From Bradysia coprophila (taxonomy: Eukaryota > Arthropoda > Insecta > Diptera > Sciaridae), in the NCBI RefSeq assembly GCF_014529535.1, contig NW_023503608.1, positions 3,100,001 to 3,164,000 of the forward strand: a DNA stretch of 64,000 nt, read 5' to 3'. Below, in pieces: positions 1-14,107 of this stretch (position 1 is the stretch's first letter; each line of letters opens with the position of its first letter). The position numbers were made by a program, and so were the translations under genes. The notes beneath the pieces were generated by a model. That model did no database searches. It had not been told where the DNA came from and saw nothing but the letters and a program-made list of their open reading frames with translations.

Positions 1-572
1 ATTTTGAGAATTTTTTAAGATTTTTTCGTTAACACATTTGAGAGAAATACATAAAAAAACGAACATCATTCTTTCCACTATAACTCACCCCCAACGATAC
101 ATTACGATGAAATCTGTTACCTCTTTTGTTAAATATTTAATGAACATTTTCTACACCTTGAAAATCTACGTCAAAAACGGATGCGATTTTAAATCGAATT
201 GGCACTAATTTCATGAATTTAAAAATTCAATATATTTGTAAAAAATAGAAATCAAATATAATTGTCCCTGTGATATTCTCCACCGTTTAAATGATCGACA
301 CAGAAAAATCGCTAAACGGATCTATGTGATATTGCATTTTTAACCATTGATGTCTGCAGGGAAATGGTGTTTGGAAACTAAAGCTCAAATGTACTAGATT
401 TTTGCTTATATTACATTTCTAGTACACCTCGTCATAACTGCTATTTAATTACTAATGTCAGTGCTCTATTTTGTTGTGAACTAACTTCACTGTTATGATA
501 TTTCATGAACAGAGAGAAGTTATTTAACAAGAAAATAGATCTCAAATAATAAAGTAGTGAAAAAAAAATTGT
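1..572. other. Gene-free AT-rich stretch at window start
   Basis: I see no conserved reading frame, RNA gene or clear repeat here. It is AT-rich with many stops in all frames. Confidence 0.6.
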
Positions 573-740
573 GGCGCATCTTCAGTCCGACGAAGGTTTC
601 CTTCGAGTGACAGATGCCAAATAGAGTACTATTTTGTATGAAAAATCTTTCAAACGTTTTTTACATTTCCAAAAATTGTTTGATACACTGTCCAGTTTCA
701 GTACTTGATTTAAGGTACCGCTTATGCTTGAAGTGCGTTG
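573..740 (+). mobile_element. Small TIR element, 7-bp-TSD family, degraded copy
   Basis: This matches the better-preserved copies at 8605-8748 and 38061-38221 over their length, including the shared interior around CTTCGAGTGACAG and the right terminal repeat GCTTGAAGTGCGTTG ending at 740. The left terminal repeat is degraded, so the start is approximate and no target duplication can be read. It has no coding capacity, so it is non-autonomous. Confidence 0.65.
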
Positions 741-3700
741 GCAGAGTAGATATGAGGAGAGTTATGCACTAACCATCACAAAAAGACATTTCCCAAATAG
801 ACATTTTTCGGTTCATGCATATTATCTACTCATAGTATGGAGGTAATGCTATTGAGACTCGCGGCTTAGCGCATAAGTTCGATGCCAATGCCATGTGATT
901 TTAATGATCCACACTATATTTACCTTGATCTTATGAATGATGCATTCTCTAAGGATGAATATTACCTAAATTTACCGAGATTTACTGAAAATTTAACGAA
1001 AATCTAGTTCGATAATTCGCTGTAAATTTCGATAAATCTTGGTAAATTTCAATAAATTCTGTAAATGAATTAATGAATTAACCAATAATAGGTTCTGGTA
1101 CTTTATTTATTTATTGAGTGATCAGAGCTTATTTAGACAACCTTTGGAAAAATTCAGAGAAACTTAGTGAATCTTTTTACATGGAGTTTCGCTAAATTGC
1201 ACCAATTTTGAGAAGTTTGTTATACTGTTTTCTTAAATTGTTGACATTTTTACAGATTCTACTTTTGATCCATTTTTTTAAAATCTAATTCTTACTGAAC
1301 CTATTTAAATTATGACAGATTTTTCTACATTTCTAAGAAATCTACCAAAGATAACGAAATTTAAATTGGTGAAACTCAACGAAATTAGAAAAGCTATATC
1401 ACTAAAACATCACGTTCCAAACTTGGTACTCATAAGTTACCCAGAAATGGATTCTTTTAGTTTGTCTAAAAAACTATAGAAATAGCCAGTAACACCATAC
1501 GTGGGCTACGTCTTCTTCACCAATTTTATTACAAAAAAATTCCAACAGTAGATCTGCAGCACAACGCACGTTTTGTATCGCACTGCACACAGATAACAAA
1601 GGTGAGCGTATAAAACCATTTGTGGTATTTAATTCTCAGGATTTTTAGAACTTTTTTTAAGTGGAAGTTTATACACAAAACCTCGAATTGTTCAAGTTTG
1701 AAACTATTACCTCGTCCTGAAATTTATTTAGAACGAAAGAGTACGGACAAGGAGTTGAAAACACAGTGGGATTTACCGTCGGCACACGTTTGCATCAGAA
1801 AGCTTAAAGCAAAAAGGAAGACATTCATTTTGTATGTAAAATATCACGAGCAAAGCTTTCAAGCTGCAAGTATCTTATTTTCGTTTATAACTCTTCACTT
1901 CTGCGTTTTATTTTAACTGTTATCCAGAATTTATTTAATTTCCTCGCTCTTTGTCAGTTAATCACTCACCAAACAGTTTCATACTTTGTAACAAACTGAA
2001 TATTTGAAATTATTCGCTTTTTTCGTATAGAATTAACAAATTCACAAGAACTTCAACCAGAACTTTATCATAACATTCCAAAATTGAAAGCACTTTCGAT
2101 CTCATCGAAATTGTATCACACACTAAATATCAAACACATTGTATAACTAACTCCAAGCCTGTTATTATCATCACCTTGGATCATTTTCTTGTGTAATTAA
2201 CGATGTACGATACAAATTTTTTAAATGGCATATTTGCCGAAAAAAAAAATTACTGTGGATGTTCGTTCATCGTATCATCGCATCTGATGTACATTGGGAA
2301 GATAACAGACGTATATTGAAATGGTGTTTAATAAGAATGTATGTTTGGACAGTTGGTCTATTGAGAGATGTGTCAAAAAGTTTTTCAACACAAAATATGA
2401 TTTCCAGAGCTATAAATACACTCAGAAGCCTTTATTTATGATTCAGCCTGATAGTTTTTGTTTCATTTGTTACCAGGGAAAGGCTAAAATCTTAGTAGGT
2501 TAAATTTAGAACTAAATTTTCCTATTCTGGGATATTAGAATCGGAAAATGAGTGACCAACTTAATCAACTTATTTACATTTAACAGAAGGTAAATATAGG
2601 TATGACTTGAGCACTATTTACCTTCAATATACTCGGTGCTCATAATACATGGAAGACATCAAGCCCAAAGGTCTTATGGTCGAGGTGTTTTTACTCTCCT
2701 TTAAATGGGAATTTTTCGTGGGAAAACAATATGAGGACATATTGTTCAAGTCTCATGAATCAGTACTAGATTCTCAAGAACAGCTTTTCAGAAACAACTA
2801 TCATCTGTTATTGACAACGAAGGCAAAAGTATAAGTGATGATCTCTGGCTAATAGAGAATGTATGTTACAACTAATGAAGTAAAAGATTATCTATGAAAC
2901 GCTAACAGATACCTTTAATATAAGAAGTAACAGATTATGTCAAGATACACTGTAGCAGTCGCTTGTATTAAAATCGACCTGAATAAGGTTTGGATTTATT
3001 TCTGAAAAATTGTGAAGACAACACTCGTTACCGTTGGTAAATTTTGTACACTTCAGTTGTGCAATAAGCTTAAAGTTTAAATTGTGGTAACAATTTTAAC
3101 AGTTTAATTGCTGCTGAACAAATTGAAAAAAATAAAACGGTAAAACGGAGTTTAGCCGTAAAATAAAGTGTGTACCGTATCTGTATATTGTTACCGCTTT
3201 ACGTAATTCTTCCAAAATACATACGTTATATTCCACACATGACATCTTAAATGTCTTGCACCTTAAAATTCATTCCGATTATTTACTCAGTTGAATCTAT
3301 GCTACCTTACAACACGGTAACATTTACTTTAAATGTGTACTCAAAAATTTTACAAACAAGCGTCTGCTCACAGTGCTCACTTGAAGAAGGTCGACTAATA
3401 CCACCAAACAATTGGGCGTGAAAAAGTAGACGTTTTGTCTAAAATGTTGATATTCATTGGATTAGAGCTTATTTGATGAATTTTCCCAGTTTGAATGTAA
3501 AAGTCAACCGAATACGAATTAATTTGTGCTTTTTATTTAGTTCACAGTTGCTTTTAACAAAAAAAAAAACTTATTTGCCGCATACGTGTACATTTACGCT
3601 AAGACGAAATTGGTGCTTGCAGGTAAAGACGTAAATTTTGTGGCGAAACATTAGGGAAACAATAATTGCGTGTCGTATATCTTCGTTGAATTATTTTTTT

Positions 3701-6700
3701 ATAGGCAATATAAAGCTATTAACGTGTCTACATAAATCAAATAATTTATTTTAATCAGGAAAATGTATTTTCTGAGCCCTTTTCTAGAATGGAAGATTTA
3801 TTTTGTTTCCTTCGAAAATTCATTCGATTATAAATAGCAACACATTTTTACGCATCACAAATATACTGAGCGAATTAAGCAGAATCATCAAACATAGAGG
3901 TCCGAAATGATACACAGTCTCTCTACACAATATCAAAAAATTTACAACTCACATAGAAAAGACCAGAAAAAAGCTATTTCTAAGGCAAAGTTACTCTCCA
4001 ATTTTATTTAAATACGGAATGAAGTCGAATGAAGTCCAACGTGAATCACTTTAAATTATTTATTCTTTTCTGAGTTAAGGCCTCAACAAACTCAGAATAA
4101 GGCCATGTTAAGGCACTTTATGTTAACTTTAACTTATCAATTTGATGTAATCATAGTCACCGACTATTGCTTGAGAATACGGAGGTAATCTAGTGATCAA
4201 TGTTTATAAGAATTCATTCTAAATTAAATTGTCTTTCGGAACAGACGTGTTTGTCTCTAAATTATTTCTTTCGGATACTTCAGTAGCTTCCCCAATCCTG
4301 GAAAACCAACACTTTACATGGAAATGTAAATATTTTGCCATGTAAGCCGTCTTAACAACCTTACCGGATTGTGGCAGCAAGGCTAAGAGGCTTTCCATGG
4401 AAATGTAAGCATTTAGACATTTATTACGATTAAAATTAGCAACATATCTTACTGAAAGTAGCTGGCTCTTGTATTTCAAGAATGGTCTGATGATCTAGAA
4501 ATTTCTTTTCCTTTTTACGATTTGAGTTGGCTCTGTTATACAAACGTTTTTTGCATTTGTGAAATGGCACTGCAGAGTAAAAAAAAACCAGGCATAAGGG
4601 TTTCATTTTTGAAAAGTCAAATAAGTGACTGTATGAAAATGAACACGGACAATTCAGGTCAAGCGCTCCTGCTTGGTTTACTTAACTCTGCCATGGAAAT
4701 TGGCATCTTCTAAATTACTTTTATTTTTCTTTCGGCCTTTGGGGTGAAAGAAAAGAAATTGTCGGATAATCAAATCCTTTGTGGGGAAGTAAATTCTTCG
4801 TGACAAATATAACACGAAAAGATAACCTACACATCACTAGTAGAGTTTTTTTAAGACCATCAGCTTGGATCCATCACATGGACTTTGTCGAATGTCAAGA
4901 CTTAGTATCTAGCAGTGGTTGTTGATGTTTTGGTACAACAGTTATTGCAAGTTAGGAATGCTATATTAAACAAGACGATCAACGTATTTGCAATTTTAAA
5001 TTACTTCTTAATAAATAAGCGACAAGCTGTAACTAGTCTGGACGCATGCAAAAAGCATGTTCAACGAAATGAAGTAAAAGATTTAATAGTATATTACTTC
5101 CGAGGTTCCAAGTTGTGTATTTGATAAGTGGGGTGGCCTTACTCATATTATGACATAAATAAATAAACTAAACTAACCTCGTAAGTACAATGCTTTACGT
5201 GATTAGGCAATGTAAATGAAAATGAAACATGCCATAACACGTAAAATAATTTATTGAAAATAGTTAAATCAAATAAAGTAATTGATCTGATAATAGAACT
5301 GCAAATATGCTTGCCGTCTGTGAACGGTTATAGAATTTAAATTTAACGCAACAACAGGAACAAAAATAAATTAAAAGAATGTTAAGAAAGAATTGCGGAA
5401 AGAAACTACGTTAATCTCAACACACAAAGTTAATGCAGAAGAATCTAATTTTTAGATTAGATTAAAAGCTCAGCTTGTATCACATCAAATTTAATTCACG
5501 GTTTTTGCACGGTAGACTTAAAGCTGCTAGACTTACCTGAGTTATTATTTTCCGAGAGTAAAGTATTTGGTGGTTCCATTATCATGAATTTTTTTTTCTA
5601 CAACCGTAATTTGCTTAAATTTCCGTAGAATTCTTTTTTTCTTCAACGGGTGTTACTAGGTTTAATCACGAAAATAAACCAATTTCACTAACAATTTCGA
5701 CATGATCCTGTATATCGTTCACTGTCCAATTGCAATTATAGTTTTCTTGTTTGTCTTAAAGCACTCACGATTTAATATCAATTAACGTTTTTATAGACTT
5801 AAAAACTGTACCAACTACTCCACATAACATTTGAACATATAAGTTTTACCGTCAATTTCGAATAGAAAATGTAATTTTTGTTGTTTTTATTTCGCCAAAA
5901 AAAAGTTCACTTCAGATATCATTCGAACCAAAAACTCCAAACAAAAATTGTATAATCCCACACACAGAAATACAACAGCCGACGAGCCGAAGTTCACCGC
6001 CTTTGCCTATATGATTCGTTCTACTTGATTTCAAATTTTCCAACTTTACTTTTGCCATAAGCCACAACCTCCATAAACACCCATGACAGAACAGCATCCG
6101 ACAGCAGATGATTTGATATTGTATTTTTCTTGTGTCGATATATAGGTTTCGGTACAATTGTAATGTAAACATATAAACTATATATATGTGCGCTTCGGGT
6201 ATATAGGGGATAGGGAATCGTGTGGCAGATTGCGTTGTATATGGCACTACATACGTTGGAAATCGTAGAGTAGAAGTTTTCCGGTACACTGTTCGGTATT
6301 GTGGTAAAAACATTTTAGCTTGCCAAGTTGATTTGGTTTTTTACTCGGTTGTTTCTATAGTTAGCTGAAGAGTCGCTTTGCTAATTCTTCATCTTGCATT
6401 TCATTTGTTCTAAAATTAAAACTTTTTATAAACAAAAATCGCGGTGCAATCATCAAGTCGTTTACTTCATTTGTTAAAAACATTTACCACACAATCTTTT
6501 AATTCATTGGTTTTAACATTTAGCTATTAAAAGAGAACCCTAGCCAGCGTTCATCGCTTTGTATTTTTGCCATTATCTAAGAGAAATGACTGGCCACTGT
6601 TAAAACATTCGTAGCAGTGTAAAAAAGATGAAATTTATTTAATGTTCCAGAATGTATTAGTGAAACAACTGAACTCTGATACCCCTCGACTTTCATGATT

Positions 6701-8597
6701 CGATGTTAATGTTTGAACCACGCCTTCCTCGGGTGGAGCCACCATATATCTGGTGCAAGACATTTTTATACCATAGAAAATGTCAAATGGAGTTTGATAT
6801 CTGAATAACTTTAACCTTATGAAGATAAATAGAAAAAAAATCCTTTTGCTTTTGCTATCTTATAAGTCTCTTTGTTAATGATCGGTTTATGTACTTGTTG
6901 TGTTTATACCGTTGCTCTGCACACTACATAAATATATACCTATTGCTATATGTATTCGGCGTTGTGATGTGGAATGGGTTGATGTTGAAGTTAAAGTAGA
7001 CTAAAGAAGGTATGATGCTGTGATGTATTTAATACATAAACTGTCTGTGCCCTTATGTACTAGCAATACTCTTGGATGTGCTTTATGCCCCCTTGGTGAT
7101 TATATAAAATTTATGGAAAAGTATACGGAAAATCTACTTTGTTGTAATCAAAAATCTTCTTCCTCGCTGGATTCAGTTTAATAAGACTAAGTGTACACCA
7201 TTTGTGTGTAGGGATATATACCGTTGTCTTTTAGGGAAATAATTTCGAAAAAGTAAAGTTAAAATGGATTTGCATTAATTCGGAATTTTCTTTGAATTTT
7301 AATTTTGAGATAATTTAATCTTTTAGAAAACAAAATGCTCAAGTTCAATGACTCGGAGTATTTGGATGAAGATTTAATGATTTTGGTAAAATATTTTGAA
7401 TTCTTGGATAGGAATTTGACGTTGTCAAGAACATTCTCACAATTCAAGGAAAATTCACTTTATTATACAGAAAAGACTAATTATTTGTTATCGACAGGAG
7501 CGTTAATTGTTAGACAAATGAAGTAAAAGATTTTGTGTTAGACATGAGGCCATACTTTAAACAAATGAAGTAGCAGATCAAATAATTACAACGCGATAGA
7601 TTTTCCATTTCTATAATGGTCAAATGAAATTAAAAATATCGGAAAACGAATTCTGTAAGTAAAAATGAAACAAAAAATGTTCAGATAACATCCGCACCAA
7701 ACAGAATTTCACCGTATTTGTATTTCTCGTTAAACAATTCGATATTTGCGCACACGGCCTAAGCTTTGGCAAAAAAAATATTTTTTTTTATAAATAGACA
7801 CTTTTTAAAGGTCGTCACATGATAATGCTGACAATAATTGATCAGATGTTTTTATAAAAATAAAATTTATAGTTGCAGTTGTTATAACTTTTCGGAAATT
7901 TGAAAAGGAAATCAAGCGACAAAAAACAAGTTACACAGCAACGTTTTCAACGAATGAGAAACATTGAATCTTTTAGAAACAGGAGAGCGTGCCAGGGAAT
8001 GCTCGTTATAATCTGTTACTTCTATTGATAAACTATTTCTTCTTGTTTTTTTTTCCAAAAACGGCTTTGTATAAAGGTTAATGTATTATGGTGCTACCAT
8101 TTCTCAAAAATTAAGCTTTGTAAGTATATTTAGCTAGGTATAATGGTTTTACAACGAAGCGTCTGTATGAAGATTTTTTTAGCCCTATATTGTGCTGCTA
8201 TTTTTAACCTATTTTTAACAGTCATAACGTTCATAATCAATGCATTACAATATAGCGTCGGTCACTTACAAAACTTAATATCGTTAAATTTTTCGTATCA
8301 GATCAGGTGCTTTTCACCGACGAATACTCTTAATCTCTAAAGTTTAACTAATTGGGTGTGTCCTGACATTTCACATAGGCAATAATTTTTTTCAGCTACG
8401 CTGTCGTCCTTGCATTTATAATACTGAACTATCAGGTATTGATAGTTACGTCTGAGAATTTGTATCGTATGAAAGCGCAATCTCCAACTAGGCAATGAAA
8501 GATACATTTTAAATGGTTATTGCAGTCCGGGTCAATCAAGCAATTTCGGGTCTATGCCTGAAAAACCATTCTATCTATAAATTAGGAACTTTTGTCG
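741..8597. other. Gene-free intergenic region
   Basis: About 7.9 kb with no protein family I recognise. The longest open frame (133 residues, minus, 5912-6313) has no family signature and unconvincing composition. Around 950-1080 there is a loosely inverted-repetitive patch built from variations of AAATTTACCGAGATTTA. A short motif close to ATGAAGTAAAAGATT recurs at about 2873, 5067 and 7517. A TAAATAAATAAA tract at about 5155 could be a LINE tail, but nothing recognisable precedes it. Confidence 0.55.
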
Positions 8598-8604
8598 CTT
8601 GTAT

Positions 8605-8748
8605 CAACGTACTTCAAGTATAAGTGCTTCGAGTGACAGCGCCAAATAGAGTTTTTTGTATTAAAAACGTTCCCAGATTTTTTTACAGTGCCAAAATGTG
8701 TTTGGTACACTGTCCATTTAGAGTACCACTCATGCTTGACGTGCGTTG
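8605..8748 (+). mobile_element. Small TIR element with 7-bp target duplication
   Basis: A 144-bp element with terminal inverted repeats close to CAACGCACTTCAAGC at the left and its complement at the right. It is flanked by an exact 7-bp direct repeat CTTGTAT at 8598-8604 and 8749-8755. The same architecture with a different 7-bp duplication occurs at 38061-38221, which supports the boundaries. It has no transposase frame. The superfamily is unclear: 7 bp is shorter than the usual 8 bp of hAT elements; P-like or Dada-like ancestry is possible. Confidence 0.85.
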
Positions 8749-8755
8749 CTTGTAT

Positions 8756-10195
8756 ATAAATTTAAAAGGAGAATTCAAGAGAAATCTCCGGATTTTTAAC
8801 TGTCTTTCAATTTGAGGAAATTTGTAAGTAATTTGAAAGGTTTTATATTGTATCGGTGTCGAAATTTGAAGAGTTGTCTGTTTGTGCATTTTCGCAATTT
8901 GTTTGTTCATTGGTAACAATGTTGTCTTGGTGTGCGTATCGTACTGTGATACAAATTTTGGTTTACATTAACATCTGAGGGAGGATTTGGGGAAGGTTGT
9001 ATCCTGGGCCGAAGTCAGAAACTTAAGACATATTACACACTACACCCCCGGAAAATAAGTCATTACTTTATTGACATCAGAGTGAAATGTCATCATTTAT
9101 TGCTTGGGCTGAGACTGTCACCTGGCAAAATAAAAAGTTTTAAATTTTTTGACAGAATGTATGATAGAATGTCTCGTACACTACAGTAAGTAAAAATTAG
9201 TAGACGCTTCTGGCTAGTAAGAGGTTATACATAGGCAAAATATCTTTTCGGAGTAATAATGATCTTTGTGTAAAAAGTTTACATCCGAACTGAAAGACGA
9301 ATTGTGACTAAATTCCATCATTTATCCCACAAAACTTGTGTGTATGACATTCATCTTCTAAATCATAATTTGATAGCAAATCGAAAATTGTTGTATGGAA
9401 CGAACGACCAAAAACAATAAAATAGAACTCCTGTTCAAACAAATAACAGATATCCTCCTATCATAAAAATATTTATTCATTACGTTCTTGTACCTACCTT
9501 TCATCTCGAATTAGTGGCGGGTGGTTAAGTAAATTCAATAAAAAATAAACTCGCTGCCAAACAGAAGTACGTCCTAAGCAAACTTATGCTTTCGAGTTAT
9601 TATTTTTGTTGAATGTTCTCATCTTTTTTTTATTCAAATAAAATAGAATTATTTCACTGTTCTTGACAACTTGACTTGATGGCACAACCGCCCACCCCTT
9701 CACAGCATACGTTTTGTCTGTGGAATCTGTAACGTGTTGGTTCATTTTTATACATTTTCAAATATTCAATCATATTATTATTACATGCTATGCTATGGTC
9801 TCTGTGTGTTCAATTTCAATTTTGTATTGTAATTCCATTCACGCACTATCGAATCCCTTTTTTTGTTTTGTTCGGGCTTAATAATGTTTTGACAGTTACA
9901 TCAATTTTTCTTTTGTTTGTCGGGTTATTCAATTTAATAAAGTCAATAGAATTATTGTAGATTTTGTATCAATGATAAATTGATGTAATATGTAGTACGT
10001 AATGGAAGACTTAATGTCTTTGAAGGGAATTTAGCGTATTGTAAGAATAGAAGTGCAGAGGCACAGTCACATGTTGTGTGCAAAGAACATTGATATAAGA
10101 AACAGCCGAATAATTCAGTTGTCTTACGCTTGGCAGTGAGTGATTTAAATTTGACAAAAACGCAACTACTTAAAGTTCTAGTACCACATACGCGC
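8756..10195. other. Gene-free intergenic region
   Basis: Nothing recognisable in either strand. The only sizeable frame reaching into it (8683-8919, minus) runs through the transposon and is not a gene. Confidence 0.55.
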
Positions 10196-10430
10196 GGTGT
10201 TCGGATGTCAAAGTTACTTCACTAGAAGTTTAATTCAAAAATTACAGTTCAGGTCTATGTTGTTGTCTCGTTTTCGCTTATGTGATAAAATAGAGTGCAC
10301 ACTTGTCACTATCAGTCTCGGCAAGCCTCGACTTTCGACAACTTTCGTCGCGACGTATAGATAAATAATTGTCGAATTACTGGCGAGGAGAAAATATGCG
10401 AGCAGATCTTGTCCCACTTAATTCCATTTG
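10196..10430 (-). repeat. Dispersed repeat family R1, copy 1 (inverted)
   Basis: About 170-230 bp matching, in reverse orientation, the copies at about 21657-21835 and 51600-51768. Shared landmarks are the block around CCGAACACCGCGCG near one end, AAAACGAGACAACAA in the middle and CTTGCCGAGACTGATA near the other. No coding capacity. I could not define terminal repeats or a target duplication, so this is either a degraded MITE or an unclassified interspersed repeat. Confidence 0.75.
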
Positions 10431-10443
10431 CGTCTTTTGGCAA

Positions 10444-10604
10444 CGACATCTAGTGCGAAAAAATACCTTCATACCTACCTTGGTAGATAAATAACTATTA
10501 TAACACAGAGGCATCTAAAGTTTGCAAATTTTGAATATTATGATGCCGAATGGCATAATAGCTACCAAGGTAGGTATGAAGGTATTTTTTCGCACTAGAT
10601 GTCG
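10444..10604. mobile_element. 161-bp palindromic (foldback) element
   Basis: Two 43-bp arms, 10444-10486 and 10562-10604, are inverted complements starting CGACATCTAGTGCG, separated by a 75-bp loop containing AATAACTATTA, a motif shared with the palindromic elements at 20.9-22.5 kb. No target duplication was found. The near-perfect arms suggest recent activity or ongoing conversion. Confidence 0.8.
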
Positions 10605-11112
10605 ATTGTCGACCCGAGGCGAAGCCGATGAAAAAGTTTATTTCGCACTGTGTCCAGAAATACAGTGAAATAAATACCTTCAAAACGACATTAAATGGAT
10701 GCATGGAAAGGTGATGATTATGGACCGGAAAACGTAATTTTTGCCATATATCGGTTAAACACGTTTAAATATGAATGTTGTATCTCGTTTCGTGGTGGCA
10801 CGAAAGTTCGATACAAACGCCATCTCACCCCTTCGTTAAAAGCAAAAAATGGATTAGAAAGACGGGCCATCTGTTGTGAGATAGTGAAAATATTTTGTGA
10901 AATACAAGTACATCGTAGTCGTTTAAAAAGAAATATCACTGGCATCGAACTTATGTTCTAGGCCGCGCGTCTGAATGGCATTACCTCCTCACTATATTTA
11001 CCTTGACCGTGCCTTCCAAACGCATCACGGTATACAGCGATTTAATCTATTGCTTCTTTTAATAAAATTTCAATAGCAGTGGTTGTCGATAGCAAATGAC
11101 ACTCGCTTGTTC

Positions 11113-11272
11113 CAGTGCCTATATTCGCGAAAATATTTTCACAAATTTTCTCAAATTTTCGAGATTTTCTCAAATCTTCACAAAACAACTTTTGCGAAAA
11201 TTTACGAAAATTTGAGAAATTTGTGAAAATTTGAGAAAATTCGTGAAAATATTTTCGTGAATATAGGCACTG
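11113..11272. mobile_element. hAT-type MITE with exact 8-bp target duplication
   Basis: A 160-bp element with terminal inverted repeats CAGTGCCTATATTC and its complement, flanked by an exact 8-bp direct repeat GCTTGTTC at 11105-11112 and 11273-11280. The 8-bp duplication and CAGTG-type terminus fit the hAT superfamily. The interior consists largely of variants of AAATTTTCnCAAA, in both orientations, so the element is close to one long hairpin. No coding capacity. Confidence 0.88.
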
Positions 11273-11332
11273 GCTTGTTCTAATAGCTGAAAAGTTCGAT
11301 CAGATCCAGTCGAAAAGCCACATCATTCGGTA

Positions 11333-11649
11333 TTAGGCTCGGAACAGGTATGGTCAACATAAAACCTGAAGCTAAGATTACCTGAATTTGATTAAAATTG
11401 AACCCGAATTGCAAATTTTTACCTGACCTGAATTTACACTAGATCTTAAGACCAATAAAAATTCAGATAAATTAGGTCAGATATCAGGTAAATTAACGGT
11501 TTTTTCAGGTATACCTGAAAACTTACCTGATTTACCCGAATTCTTTTTGATTTCATATTTCATGTAAATTCAGGTCAGACTCAAATATTTTTAAGTGGAC
11601 CTGAATTTCAGGTTCAGATCAAGGGATACCTGACCTGTTCCAAGTCTTA
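11333..11649. mobile_element. hAT-like MITE, TAAGACTTGGAACAGG family
   Basis: A 317-bp element. Left end TTAGGCTCGGAACAGG and right end (complement) TAAGACTTGGAACAGG are similar terminal inverted repeats. Flanks ATTCGGTA (11325-11332) and ATTCGGTG (11650-11657) match at 7 of 8 bases and are best read as an aged 8-bp target duplication. The interior is dense in ACCTGA/TCAGGT. Related ends occur at about 14108 and 20426. Confidence 0.8.
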
Positions 11650-11657
11650 ATTCGGTG

Positions 11658-14107
11658 TGAAAGAACCTTCTGGTAGGTTGTTTTGCTTTCGTTTTGATGT
11701 ACACTATTTATTTTCGATTTCGTATGTCTTTATTAAGCTGAAGTATGGATTGGGAACTGATAACCACAATGGAAATCGTTATTGAAATTACTTGTAATTG
11801 TGACTGTGAGCTGACTCCTTAATTGTTTTTGAAACCTTAGAATCGACATATATAACAAACATATTTTTTCAGCAATATTGGCGAAGTGCAGATTCGGATT
11901 TGTTCCCTAGTAGGTGCGGTTTGTTTATGAGAATTTCATGGAAATCTGTGAATTTTAGGGGCACCCATAAGACACTTCGACACAAAATATATATGTGAAT
12001 AGCGTGAATAGTGTCACACACTTGGTTTTGAGCTTAGAGTATTTATACTCTAAGGTTTTGAGTCATCAATTATCGTGGTAATAATAGAAAAGTAAAAGAA
12101 AATAATGACATAGGCCTTGTACACAACGGTTAATATCGAGCAATTTTCTCCGCAGCATCGAATTTCCAAACCAAAAACCTTTAAAACAACCACATCCAAA
12201 TTTGCCTTCCAGTCTATTAACACCGGTAAATCGATAAATAATACACGAACATCATCTATAATCCACCACAGCACGTACCTCATCTTTAACATGCTTTGAC
12301 TGATAAAATTTGAGAGAAGGTTTTTTCAACTCGATAACATAATATACTCAATATATTGCCGATACGAGAAGCAGCACTAAGTAATTAGATTTTGTGATTA
12401 AGTCCGCCCATCTCTCTTCTAATGTTTGAACAGCCGTTTAAAATATAACTTTTAGACGAAGCAATGCCGCAGCCATTATCAAAAGTAAAATGACTATACA
12501 CGGGCTATAATATGACTCTATGTGTCATATACAGTTTATCTATAACCCAACATAAAAACAACAACTTTTTTTTTGTTCTGCTCGTCACTGAAAATAAAAT
12601 CGATTTTACCATTTTCATGATAGTACACTGTTGTGTGTACGTATATTAGATGAGTATGATCGTATAAAAATGGGTGGAGTGGAGATACTCCTCACTTGTG
12701 TTGTGTCCCCACTGCCATGATTTGTATCAAACTACACAACTCCCGACATATCACTATATATACATCTATATGACATTCACTGTGCTTTGCTTTTATATAT
12801 ATTGAATATGAAATGAAGTTATATAGAGCGGGTAAAGTAAAATATATACCTATATAGAGCGGTGGATGAACAAATGGAGCCGGTATAGCTCCATGCAATT
12901 TGTTGTTTTTTTTTGTTTGTTCTGGTTCTGTGTGTTGTGTATATAGTTGAGTTATATAAAATCATTCGTATATCAAATGCACACATTTTCAGCCAAGTCA
13001 CGAGTGTCATAGAGTTAATCCGATTGGTACATCATCTGTTATAAAAGTTTTATGGGGTTGGGATATATGAGTGAACTTTTATTGAAAGTTGAAATGAATT
13101 TTTGGCACGAATGCGAATTATTAGAGACGAGAAAAAAAAATAAAATAAAAATTATTTACGAGTCACATATAAAAGCGATTTCGTTATTTGTATTATTTAT
13201 GATGATCGTATGGAAATGATAAAATATTAATAATTTTGTGGAGACATTTTATTTTGTTTTCGTCGTTTTTTTCCTTTCTTTGCGATGTCCGTTTTAATAC
13301 TGACGATGGAGAAAATGTAATTGTATTTTCGTCATAAATAATAAAACCATTCGCACCCACTTAAGTGTAATGAACTCTATCGGAAATACATGACCGTAAT
13401 GTGTTTAGCACTTTCAATGTTGTTGTGGGGAGAAAACTTTCAATCAAAATTCTCCAGCTAAAACAATTTCGACTGATTAATCTTTTAGAATTCGGTTATT
13501 CGACTTTGACGACACCAATGATCCAAATCAGTGAAAATTAGATATGAATTTGCTGCAGCTGTTTTTGTAACCGTGAAGTATCGTCAAAAAAATCGGCCAA
13601 AGTTTTCATCCACCAACTTTCTTAGCGAAAGTTACATTTTTTTTGTAAATGAAAGATGTTCTATTTCGTAAAAAGTAGATGTTCCTATGGCTTTCTGTAG
13701 CATTTTGTATAAGGAATATCACACTTTTTACAATGAAAATAGTTTCAGTTTTTGACAATATGGCTTATCACTACTATTGTTACTGTTTCACCTATATGAT
13801 CACTTCGCCGCGCCATCACATCTAGTATTCTTGGCCATTCGATACTTGTGTGCCTGCGAATAGCGTCTTTATAATAATGGAGCTATTCTAACATAATTGT
13901 TTATGGCAAGAATACAGTAATATAAGCAGTTCTTTTGTGATCGGTTGTAAGTGCAAATGATACATGGTCGGGAGCTGAAATCATTGTTGAACGAAACAGC
14001 CCGCGGGTCACCTTCCTTGACCACGCCTGACCGATTGATTAAAAATATTTTTTCATATGAGTCTAAATATGATGACATGTGCTCACGTCTCATCTGGCTT
14101 GACTGAT
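11658..14107. other. Gene-free intergenic region
   Basis: No gene is supported. There are AT-rich and TATATA-rich stretches around 12740-12960. The reading frames on both strands at 12050-12300 overlap each other and match no known family. Confidence 0.55.

Noticed and set aside
4860-5180. Possible LINE end with TAAATAAATAAA tail
   Set aside because: The preceding frame shows no reverse-transcriptase or other LINE signature, so the tail alone is insufficient.
5912-6313. 133-residue open frame on the minus strand
   Set aside because: Longest frame in the first 15 kb, but it has no domain, no family resemblance, odd composition rich in Tyr/Ile from AT-rich DNA, and no supporting splice or gene context.
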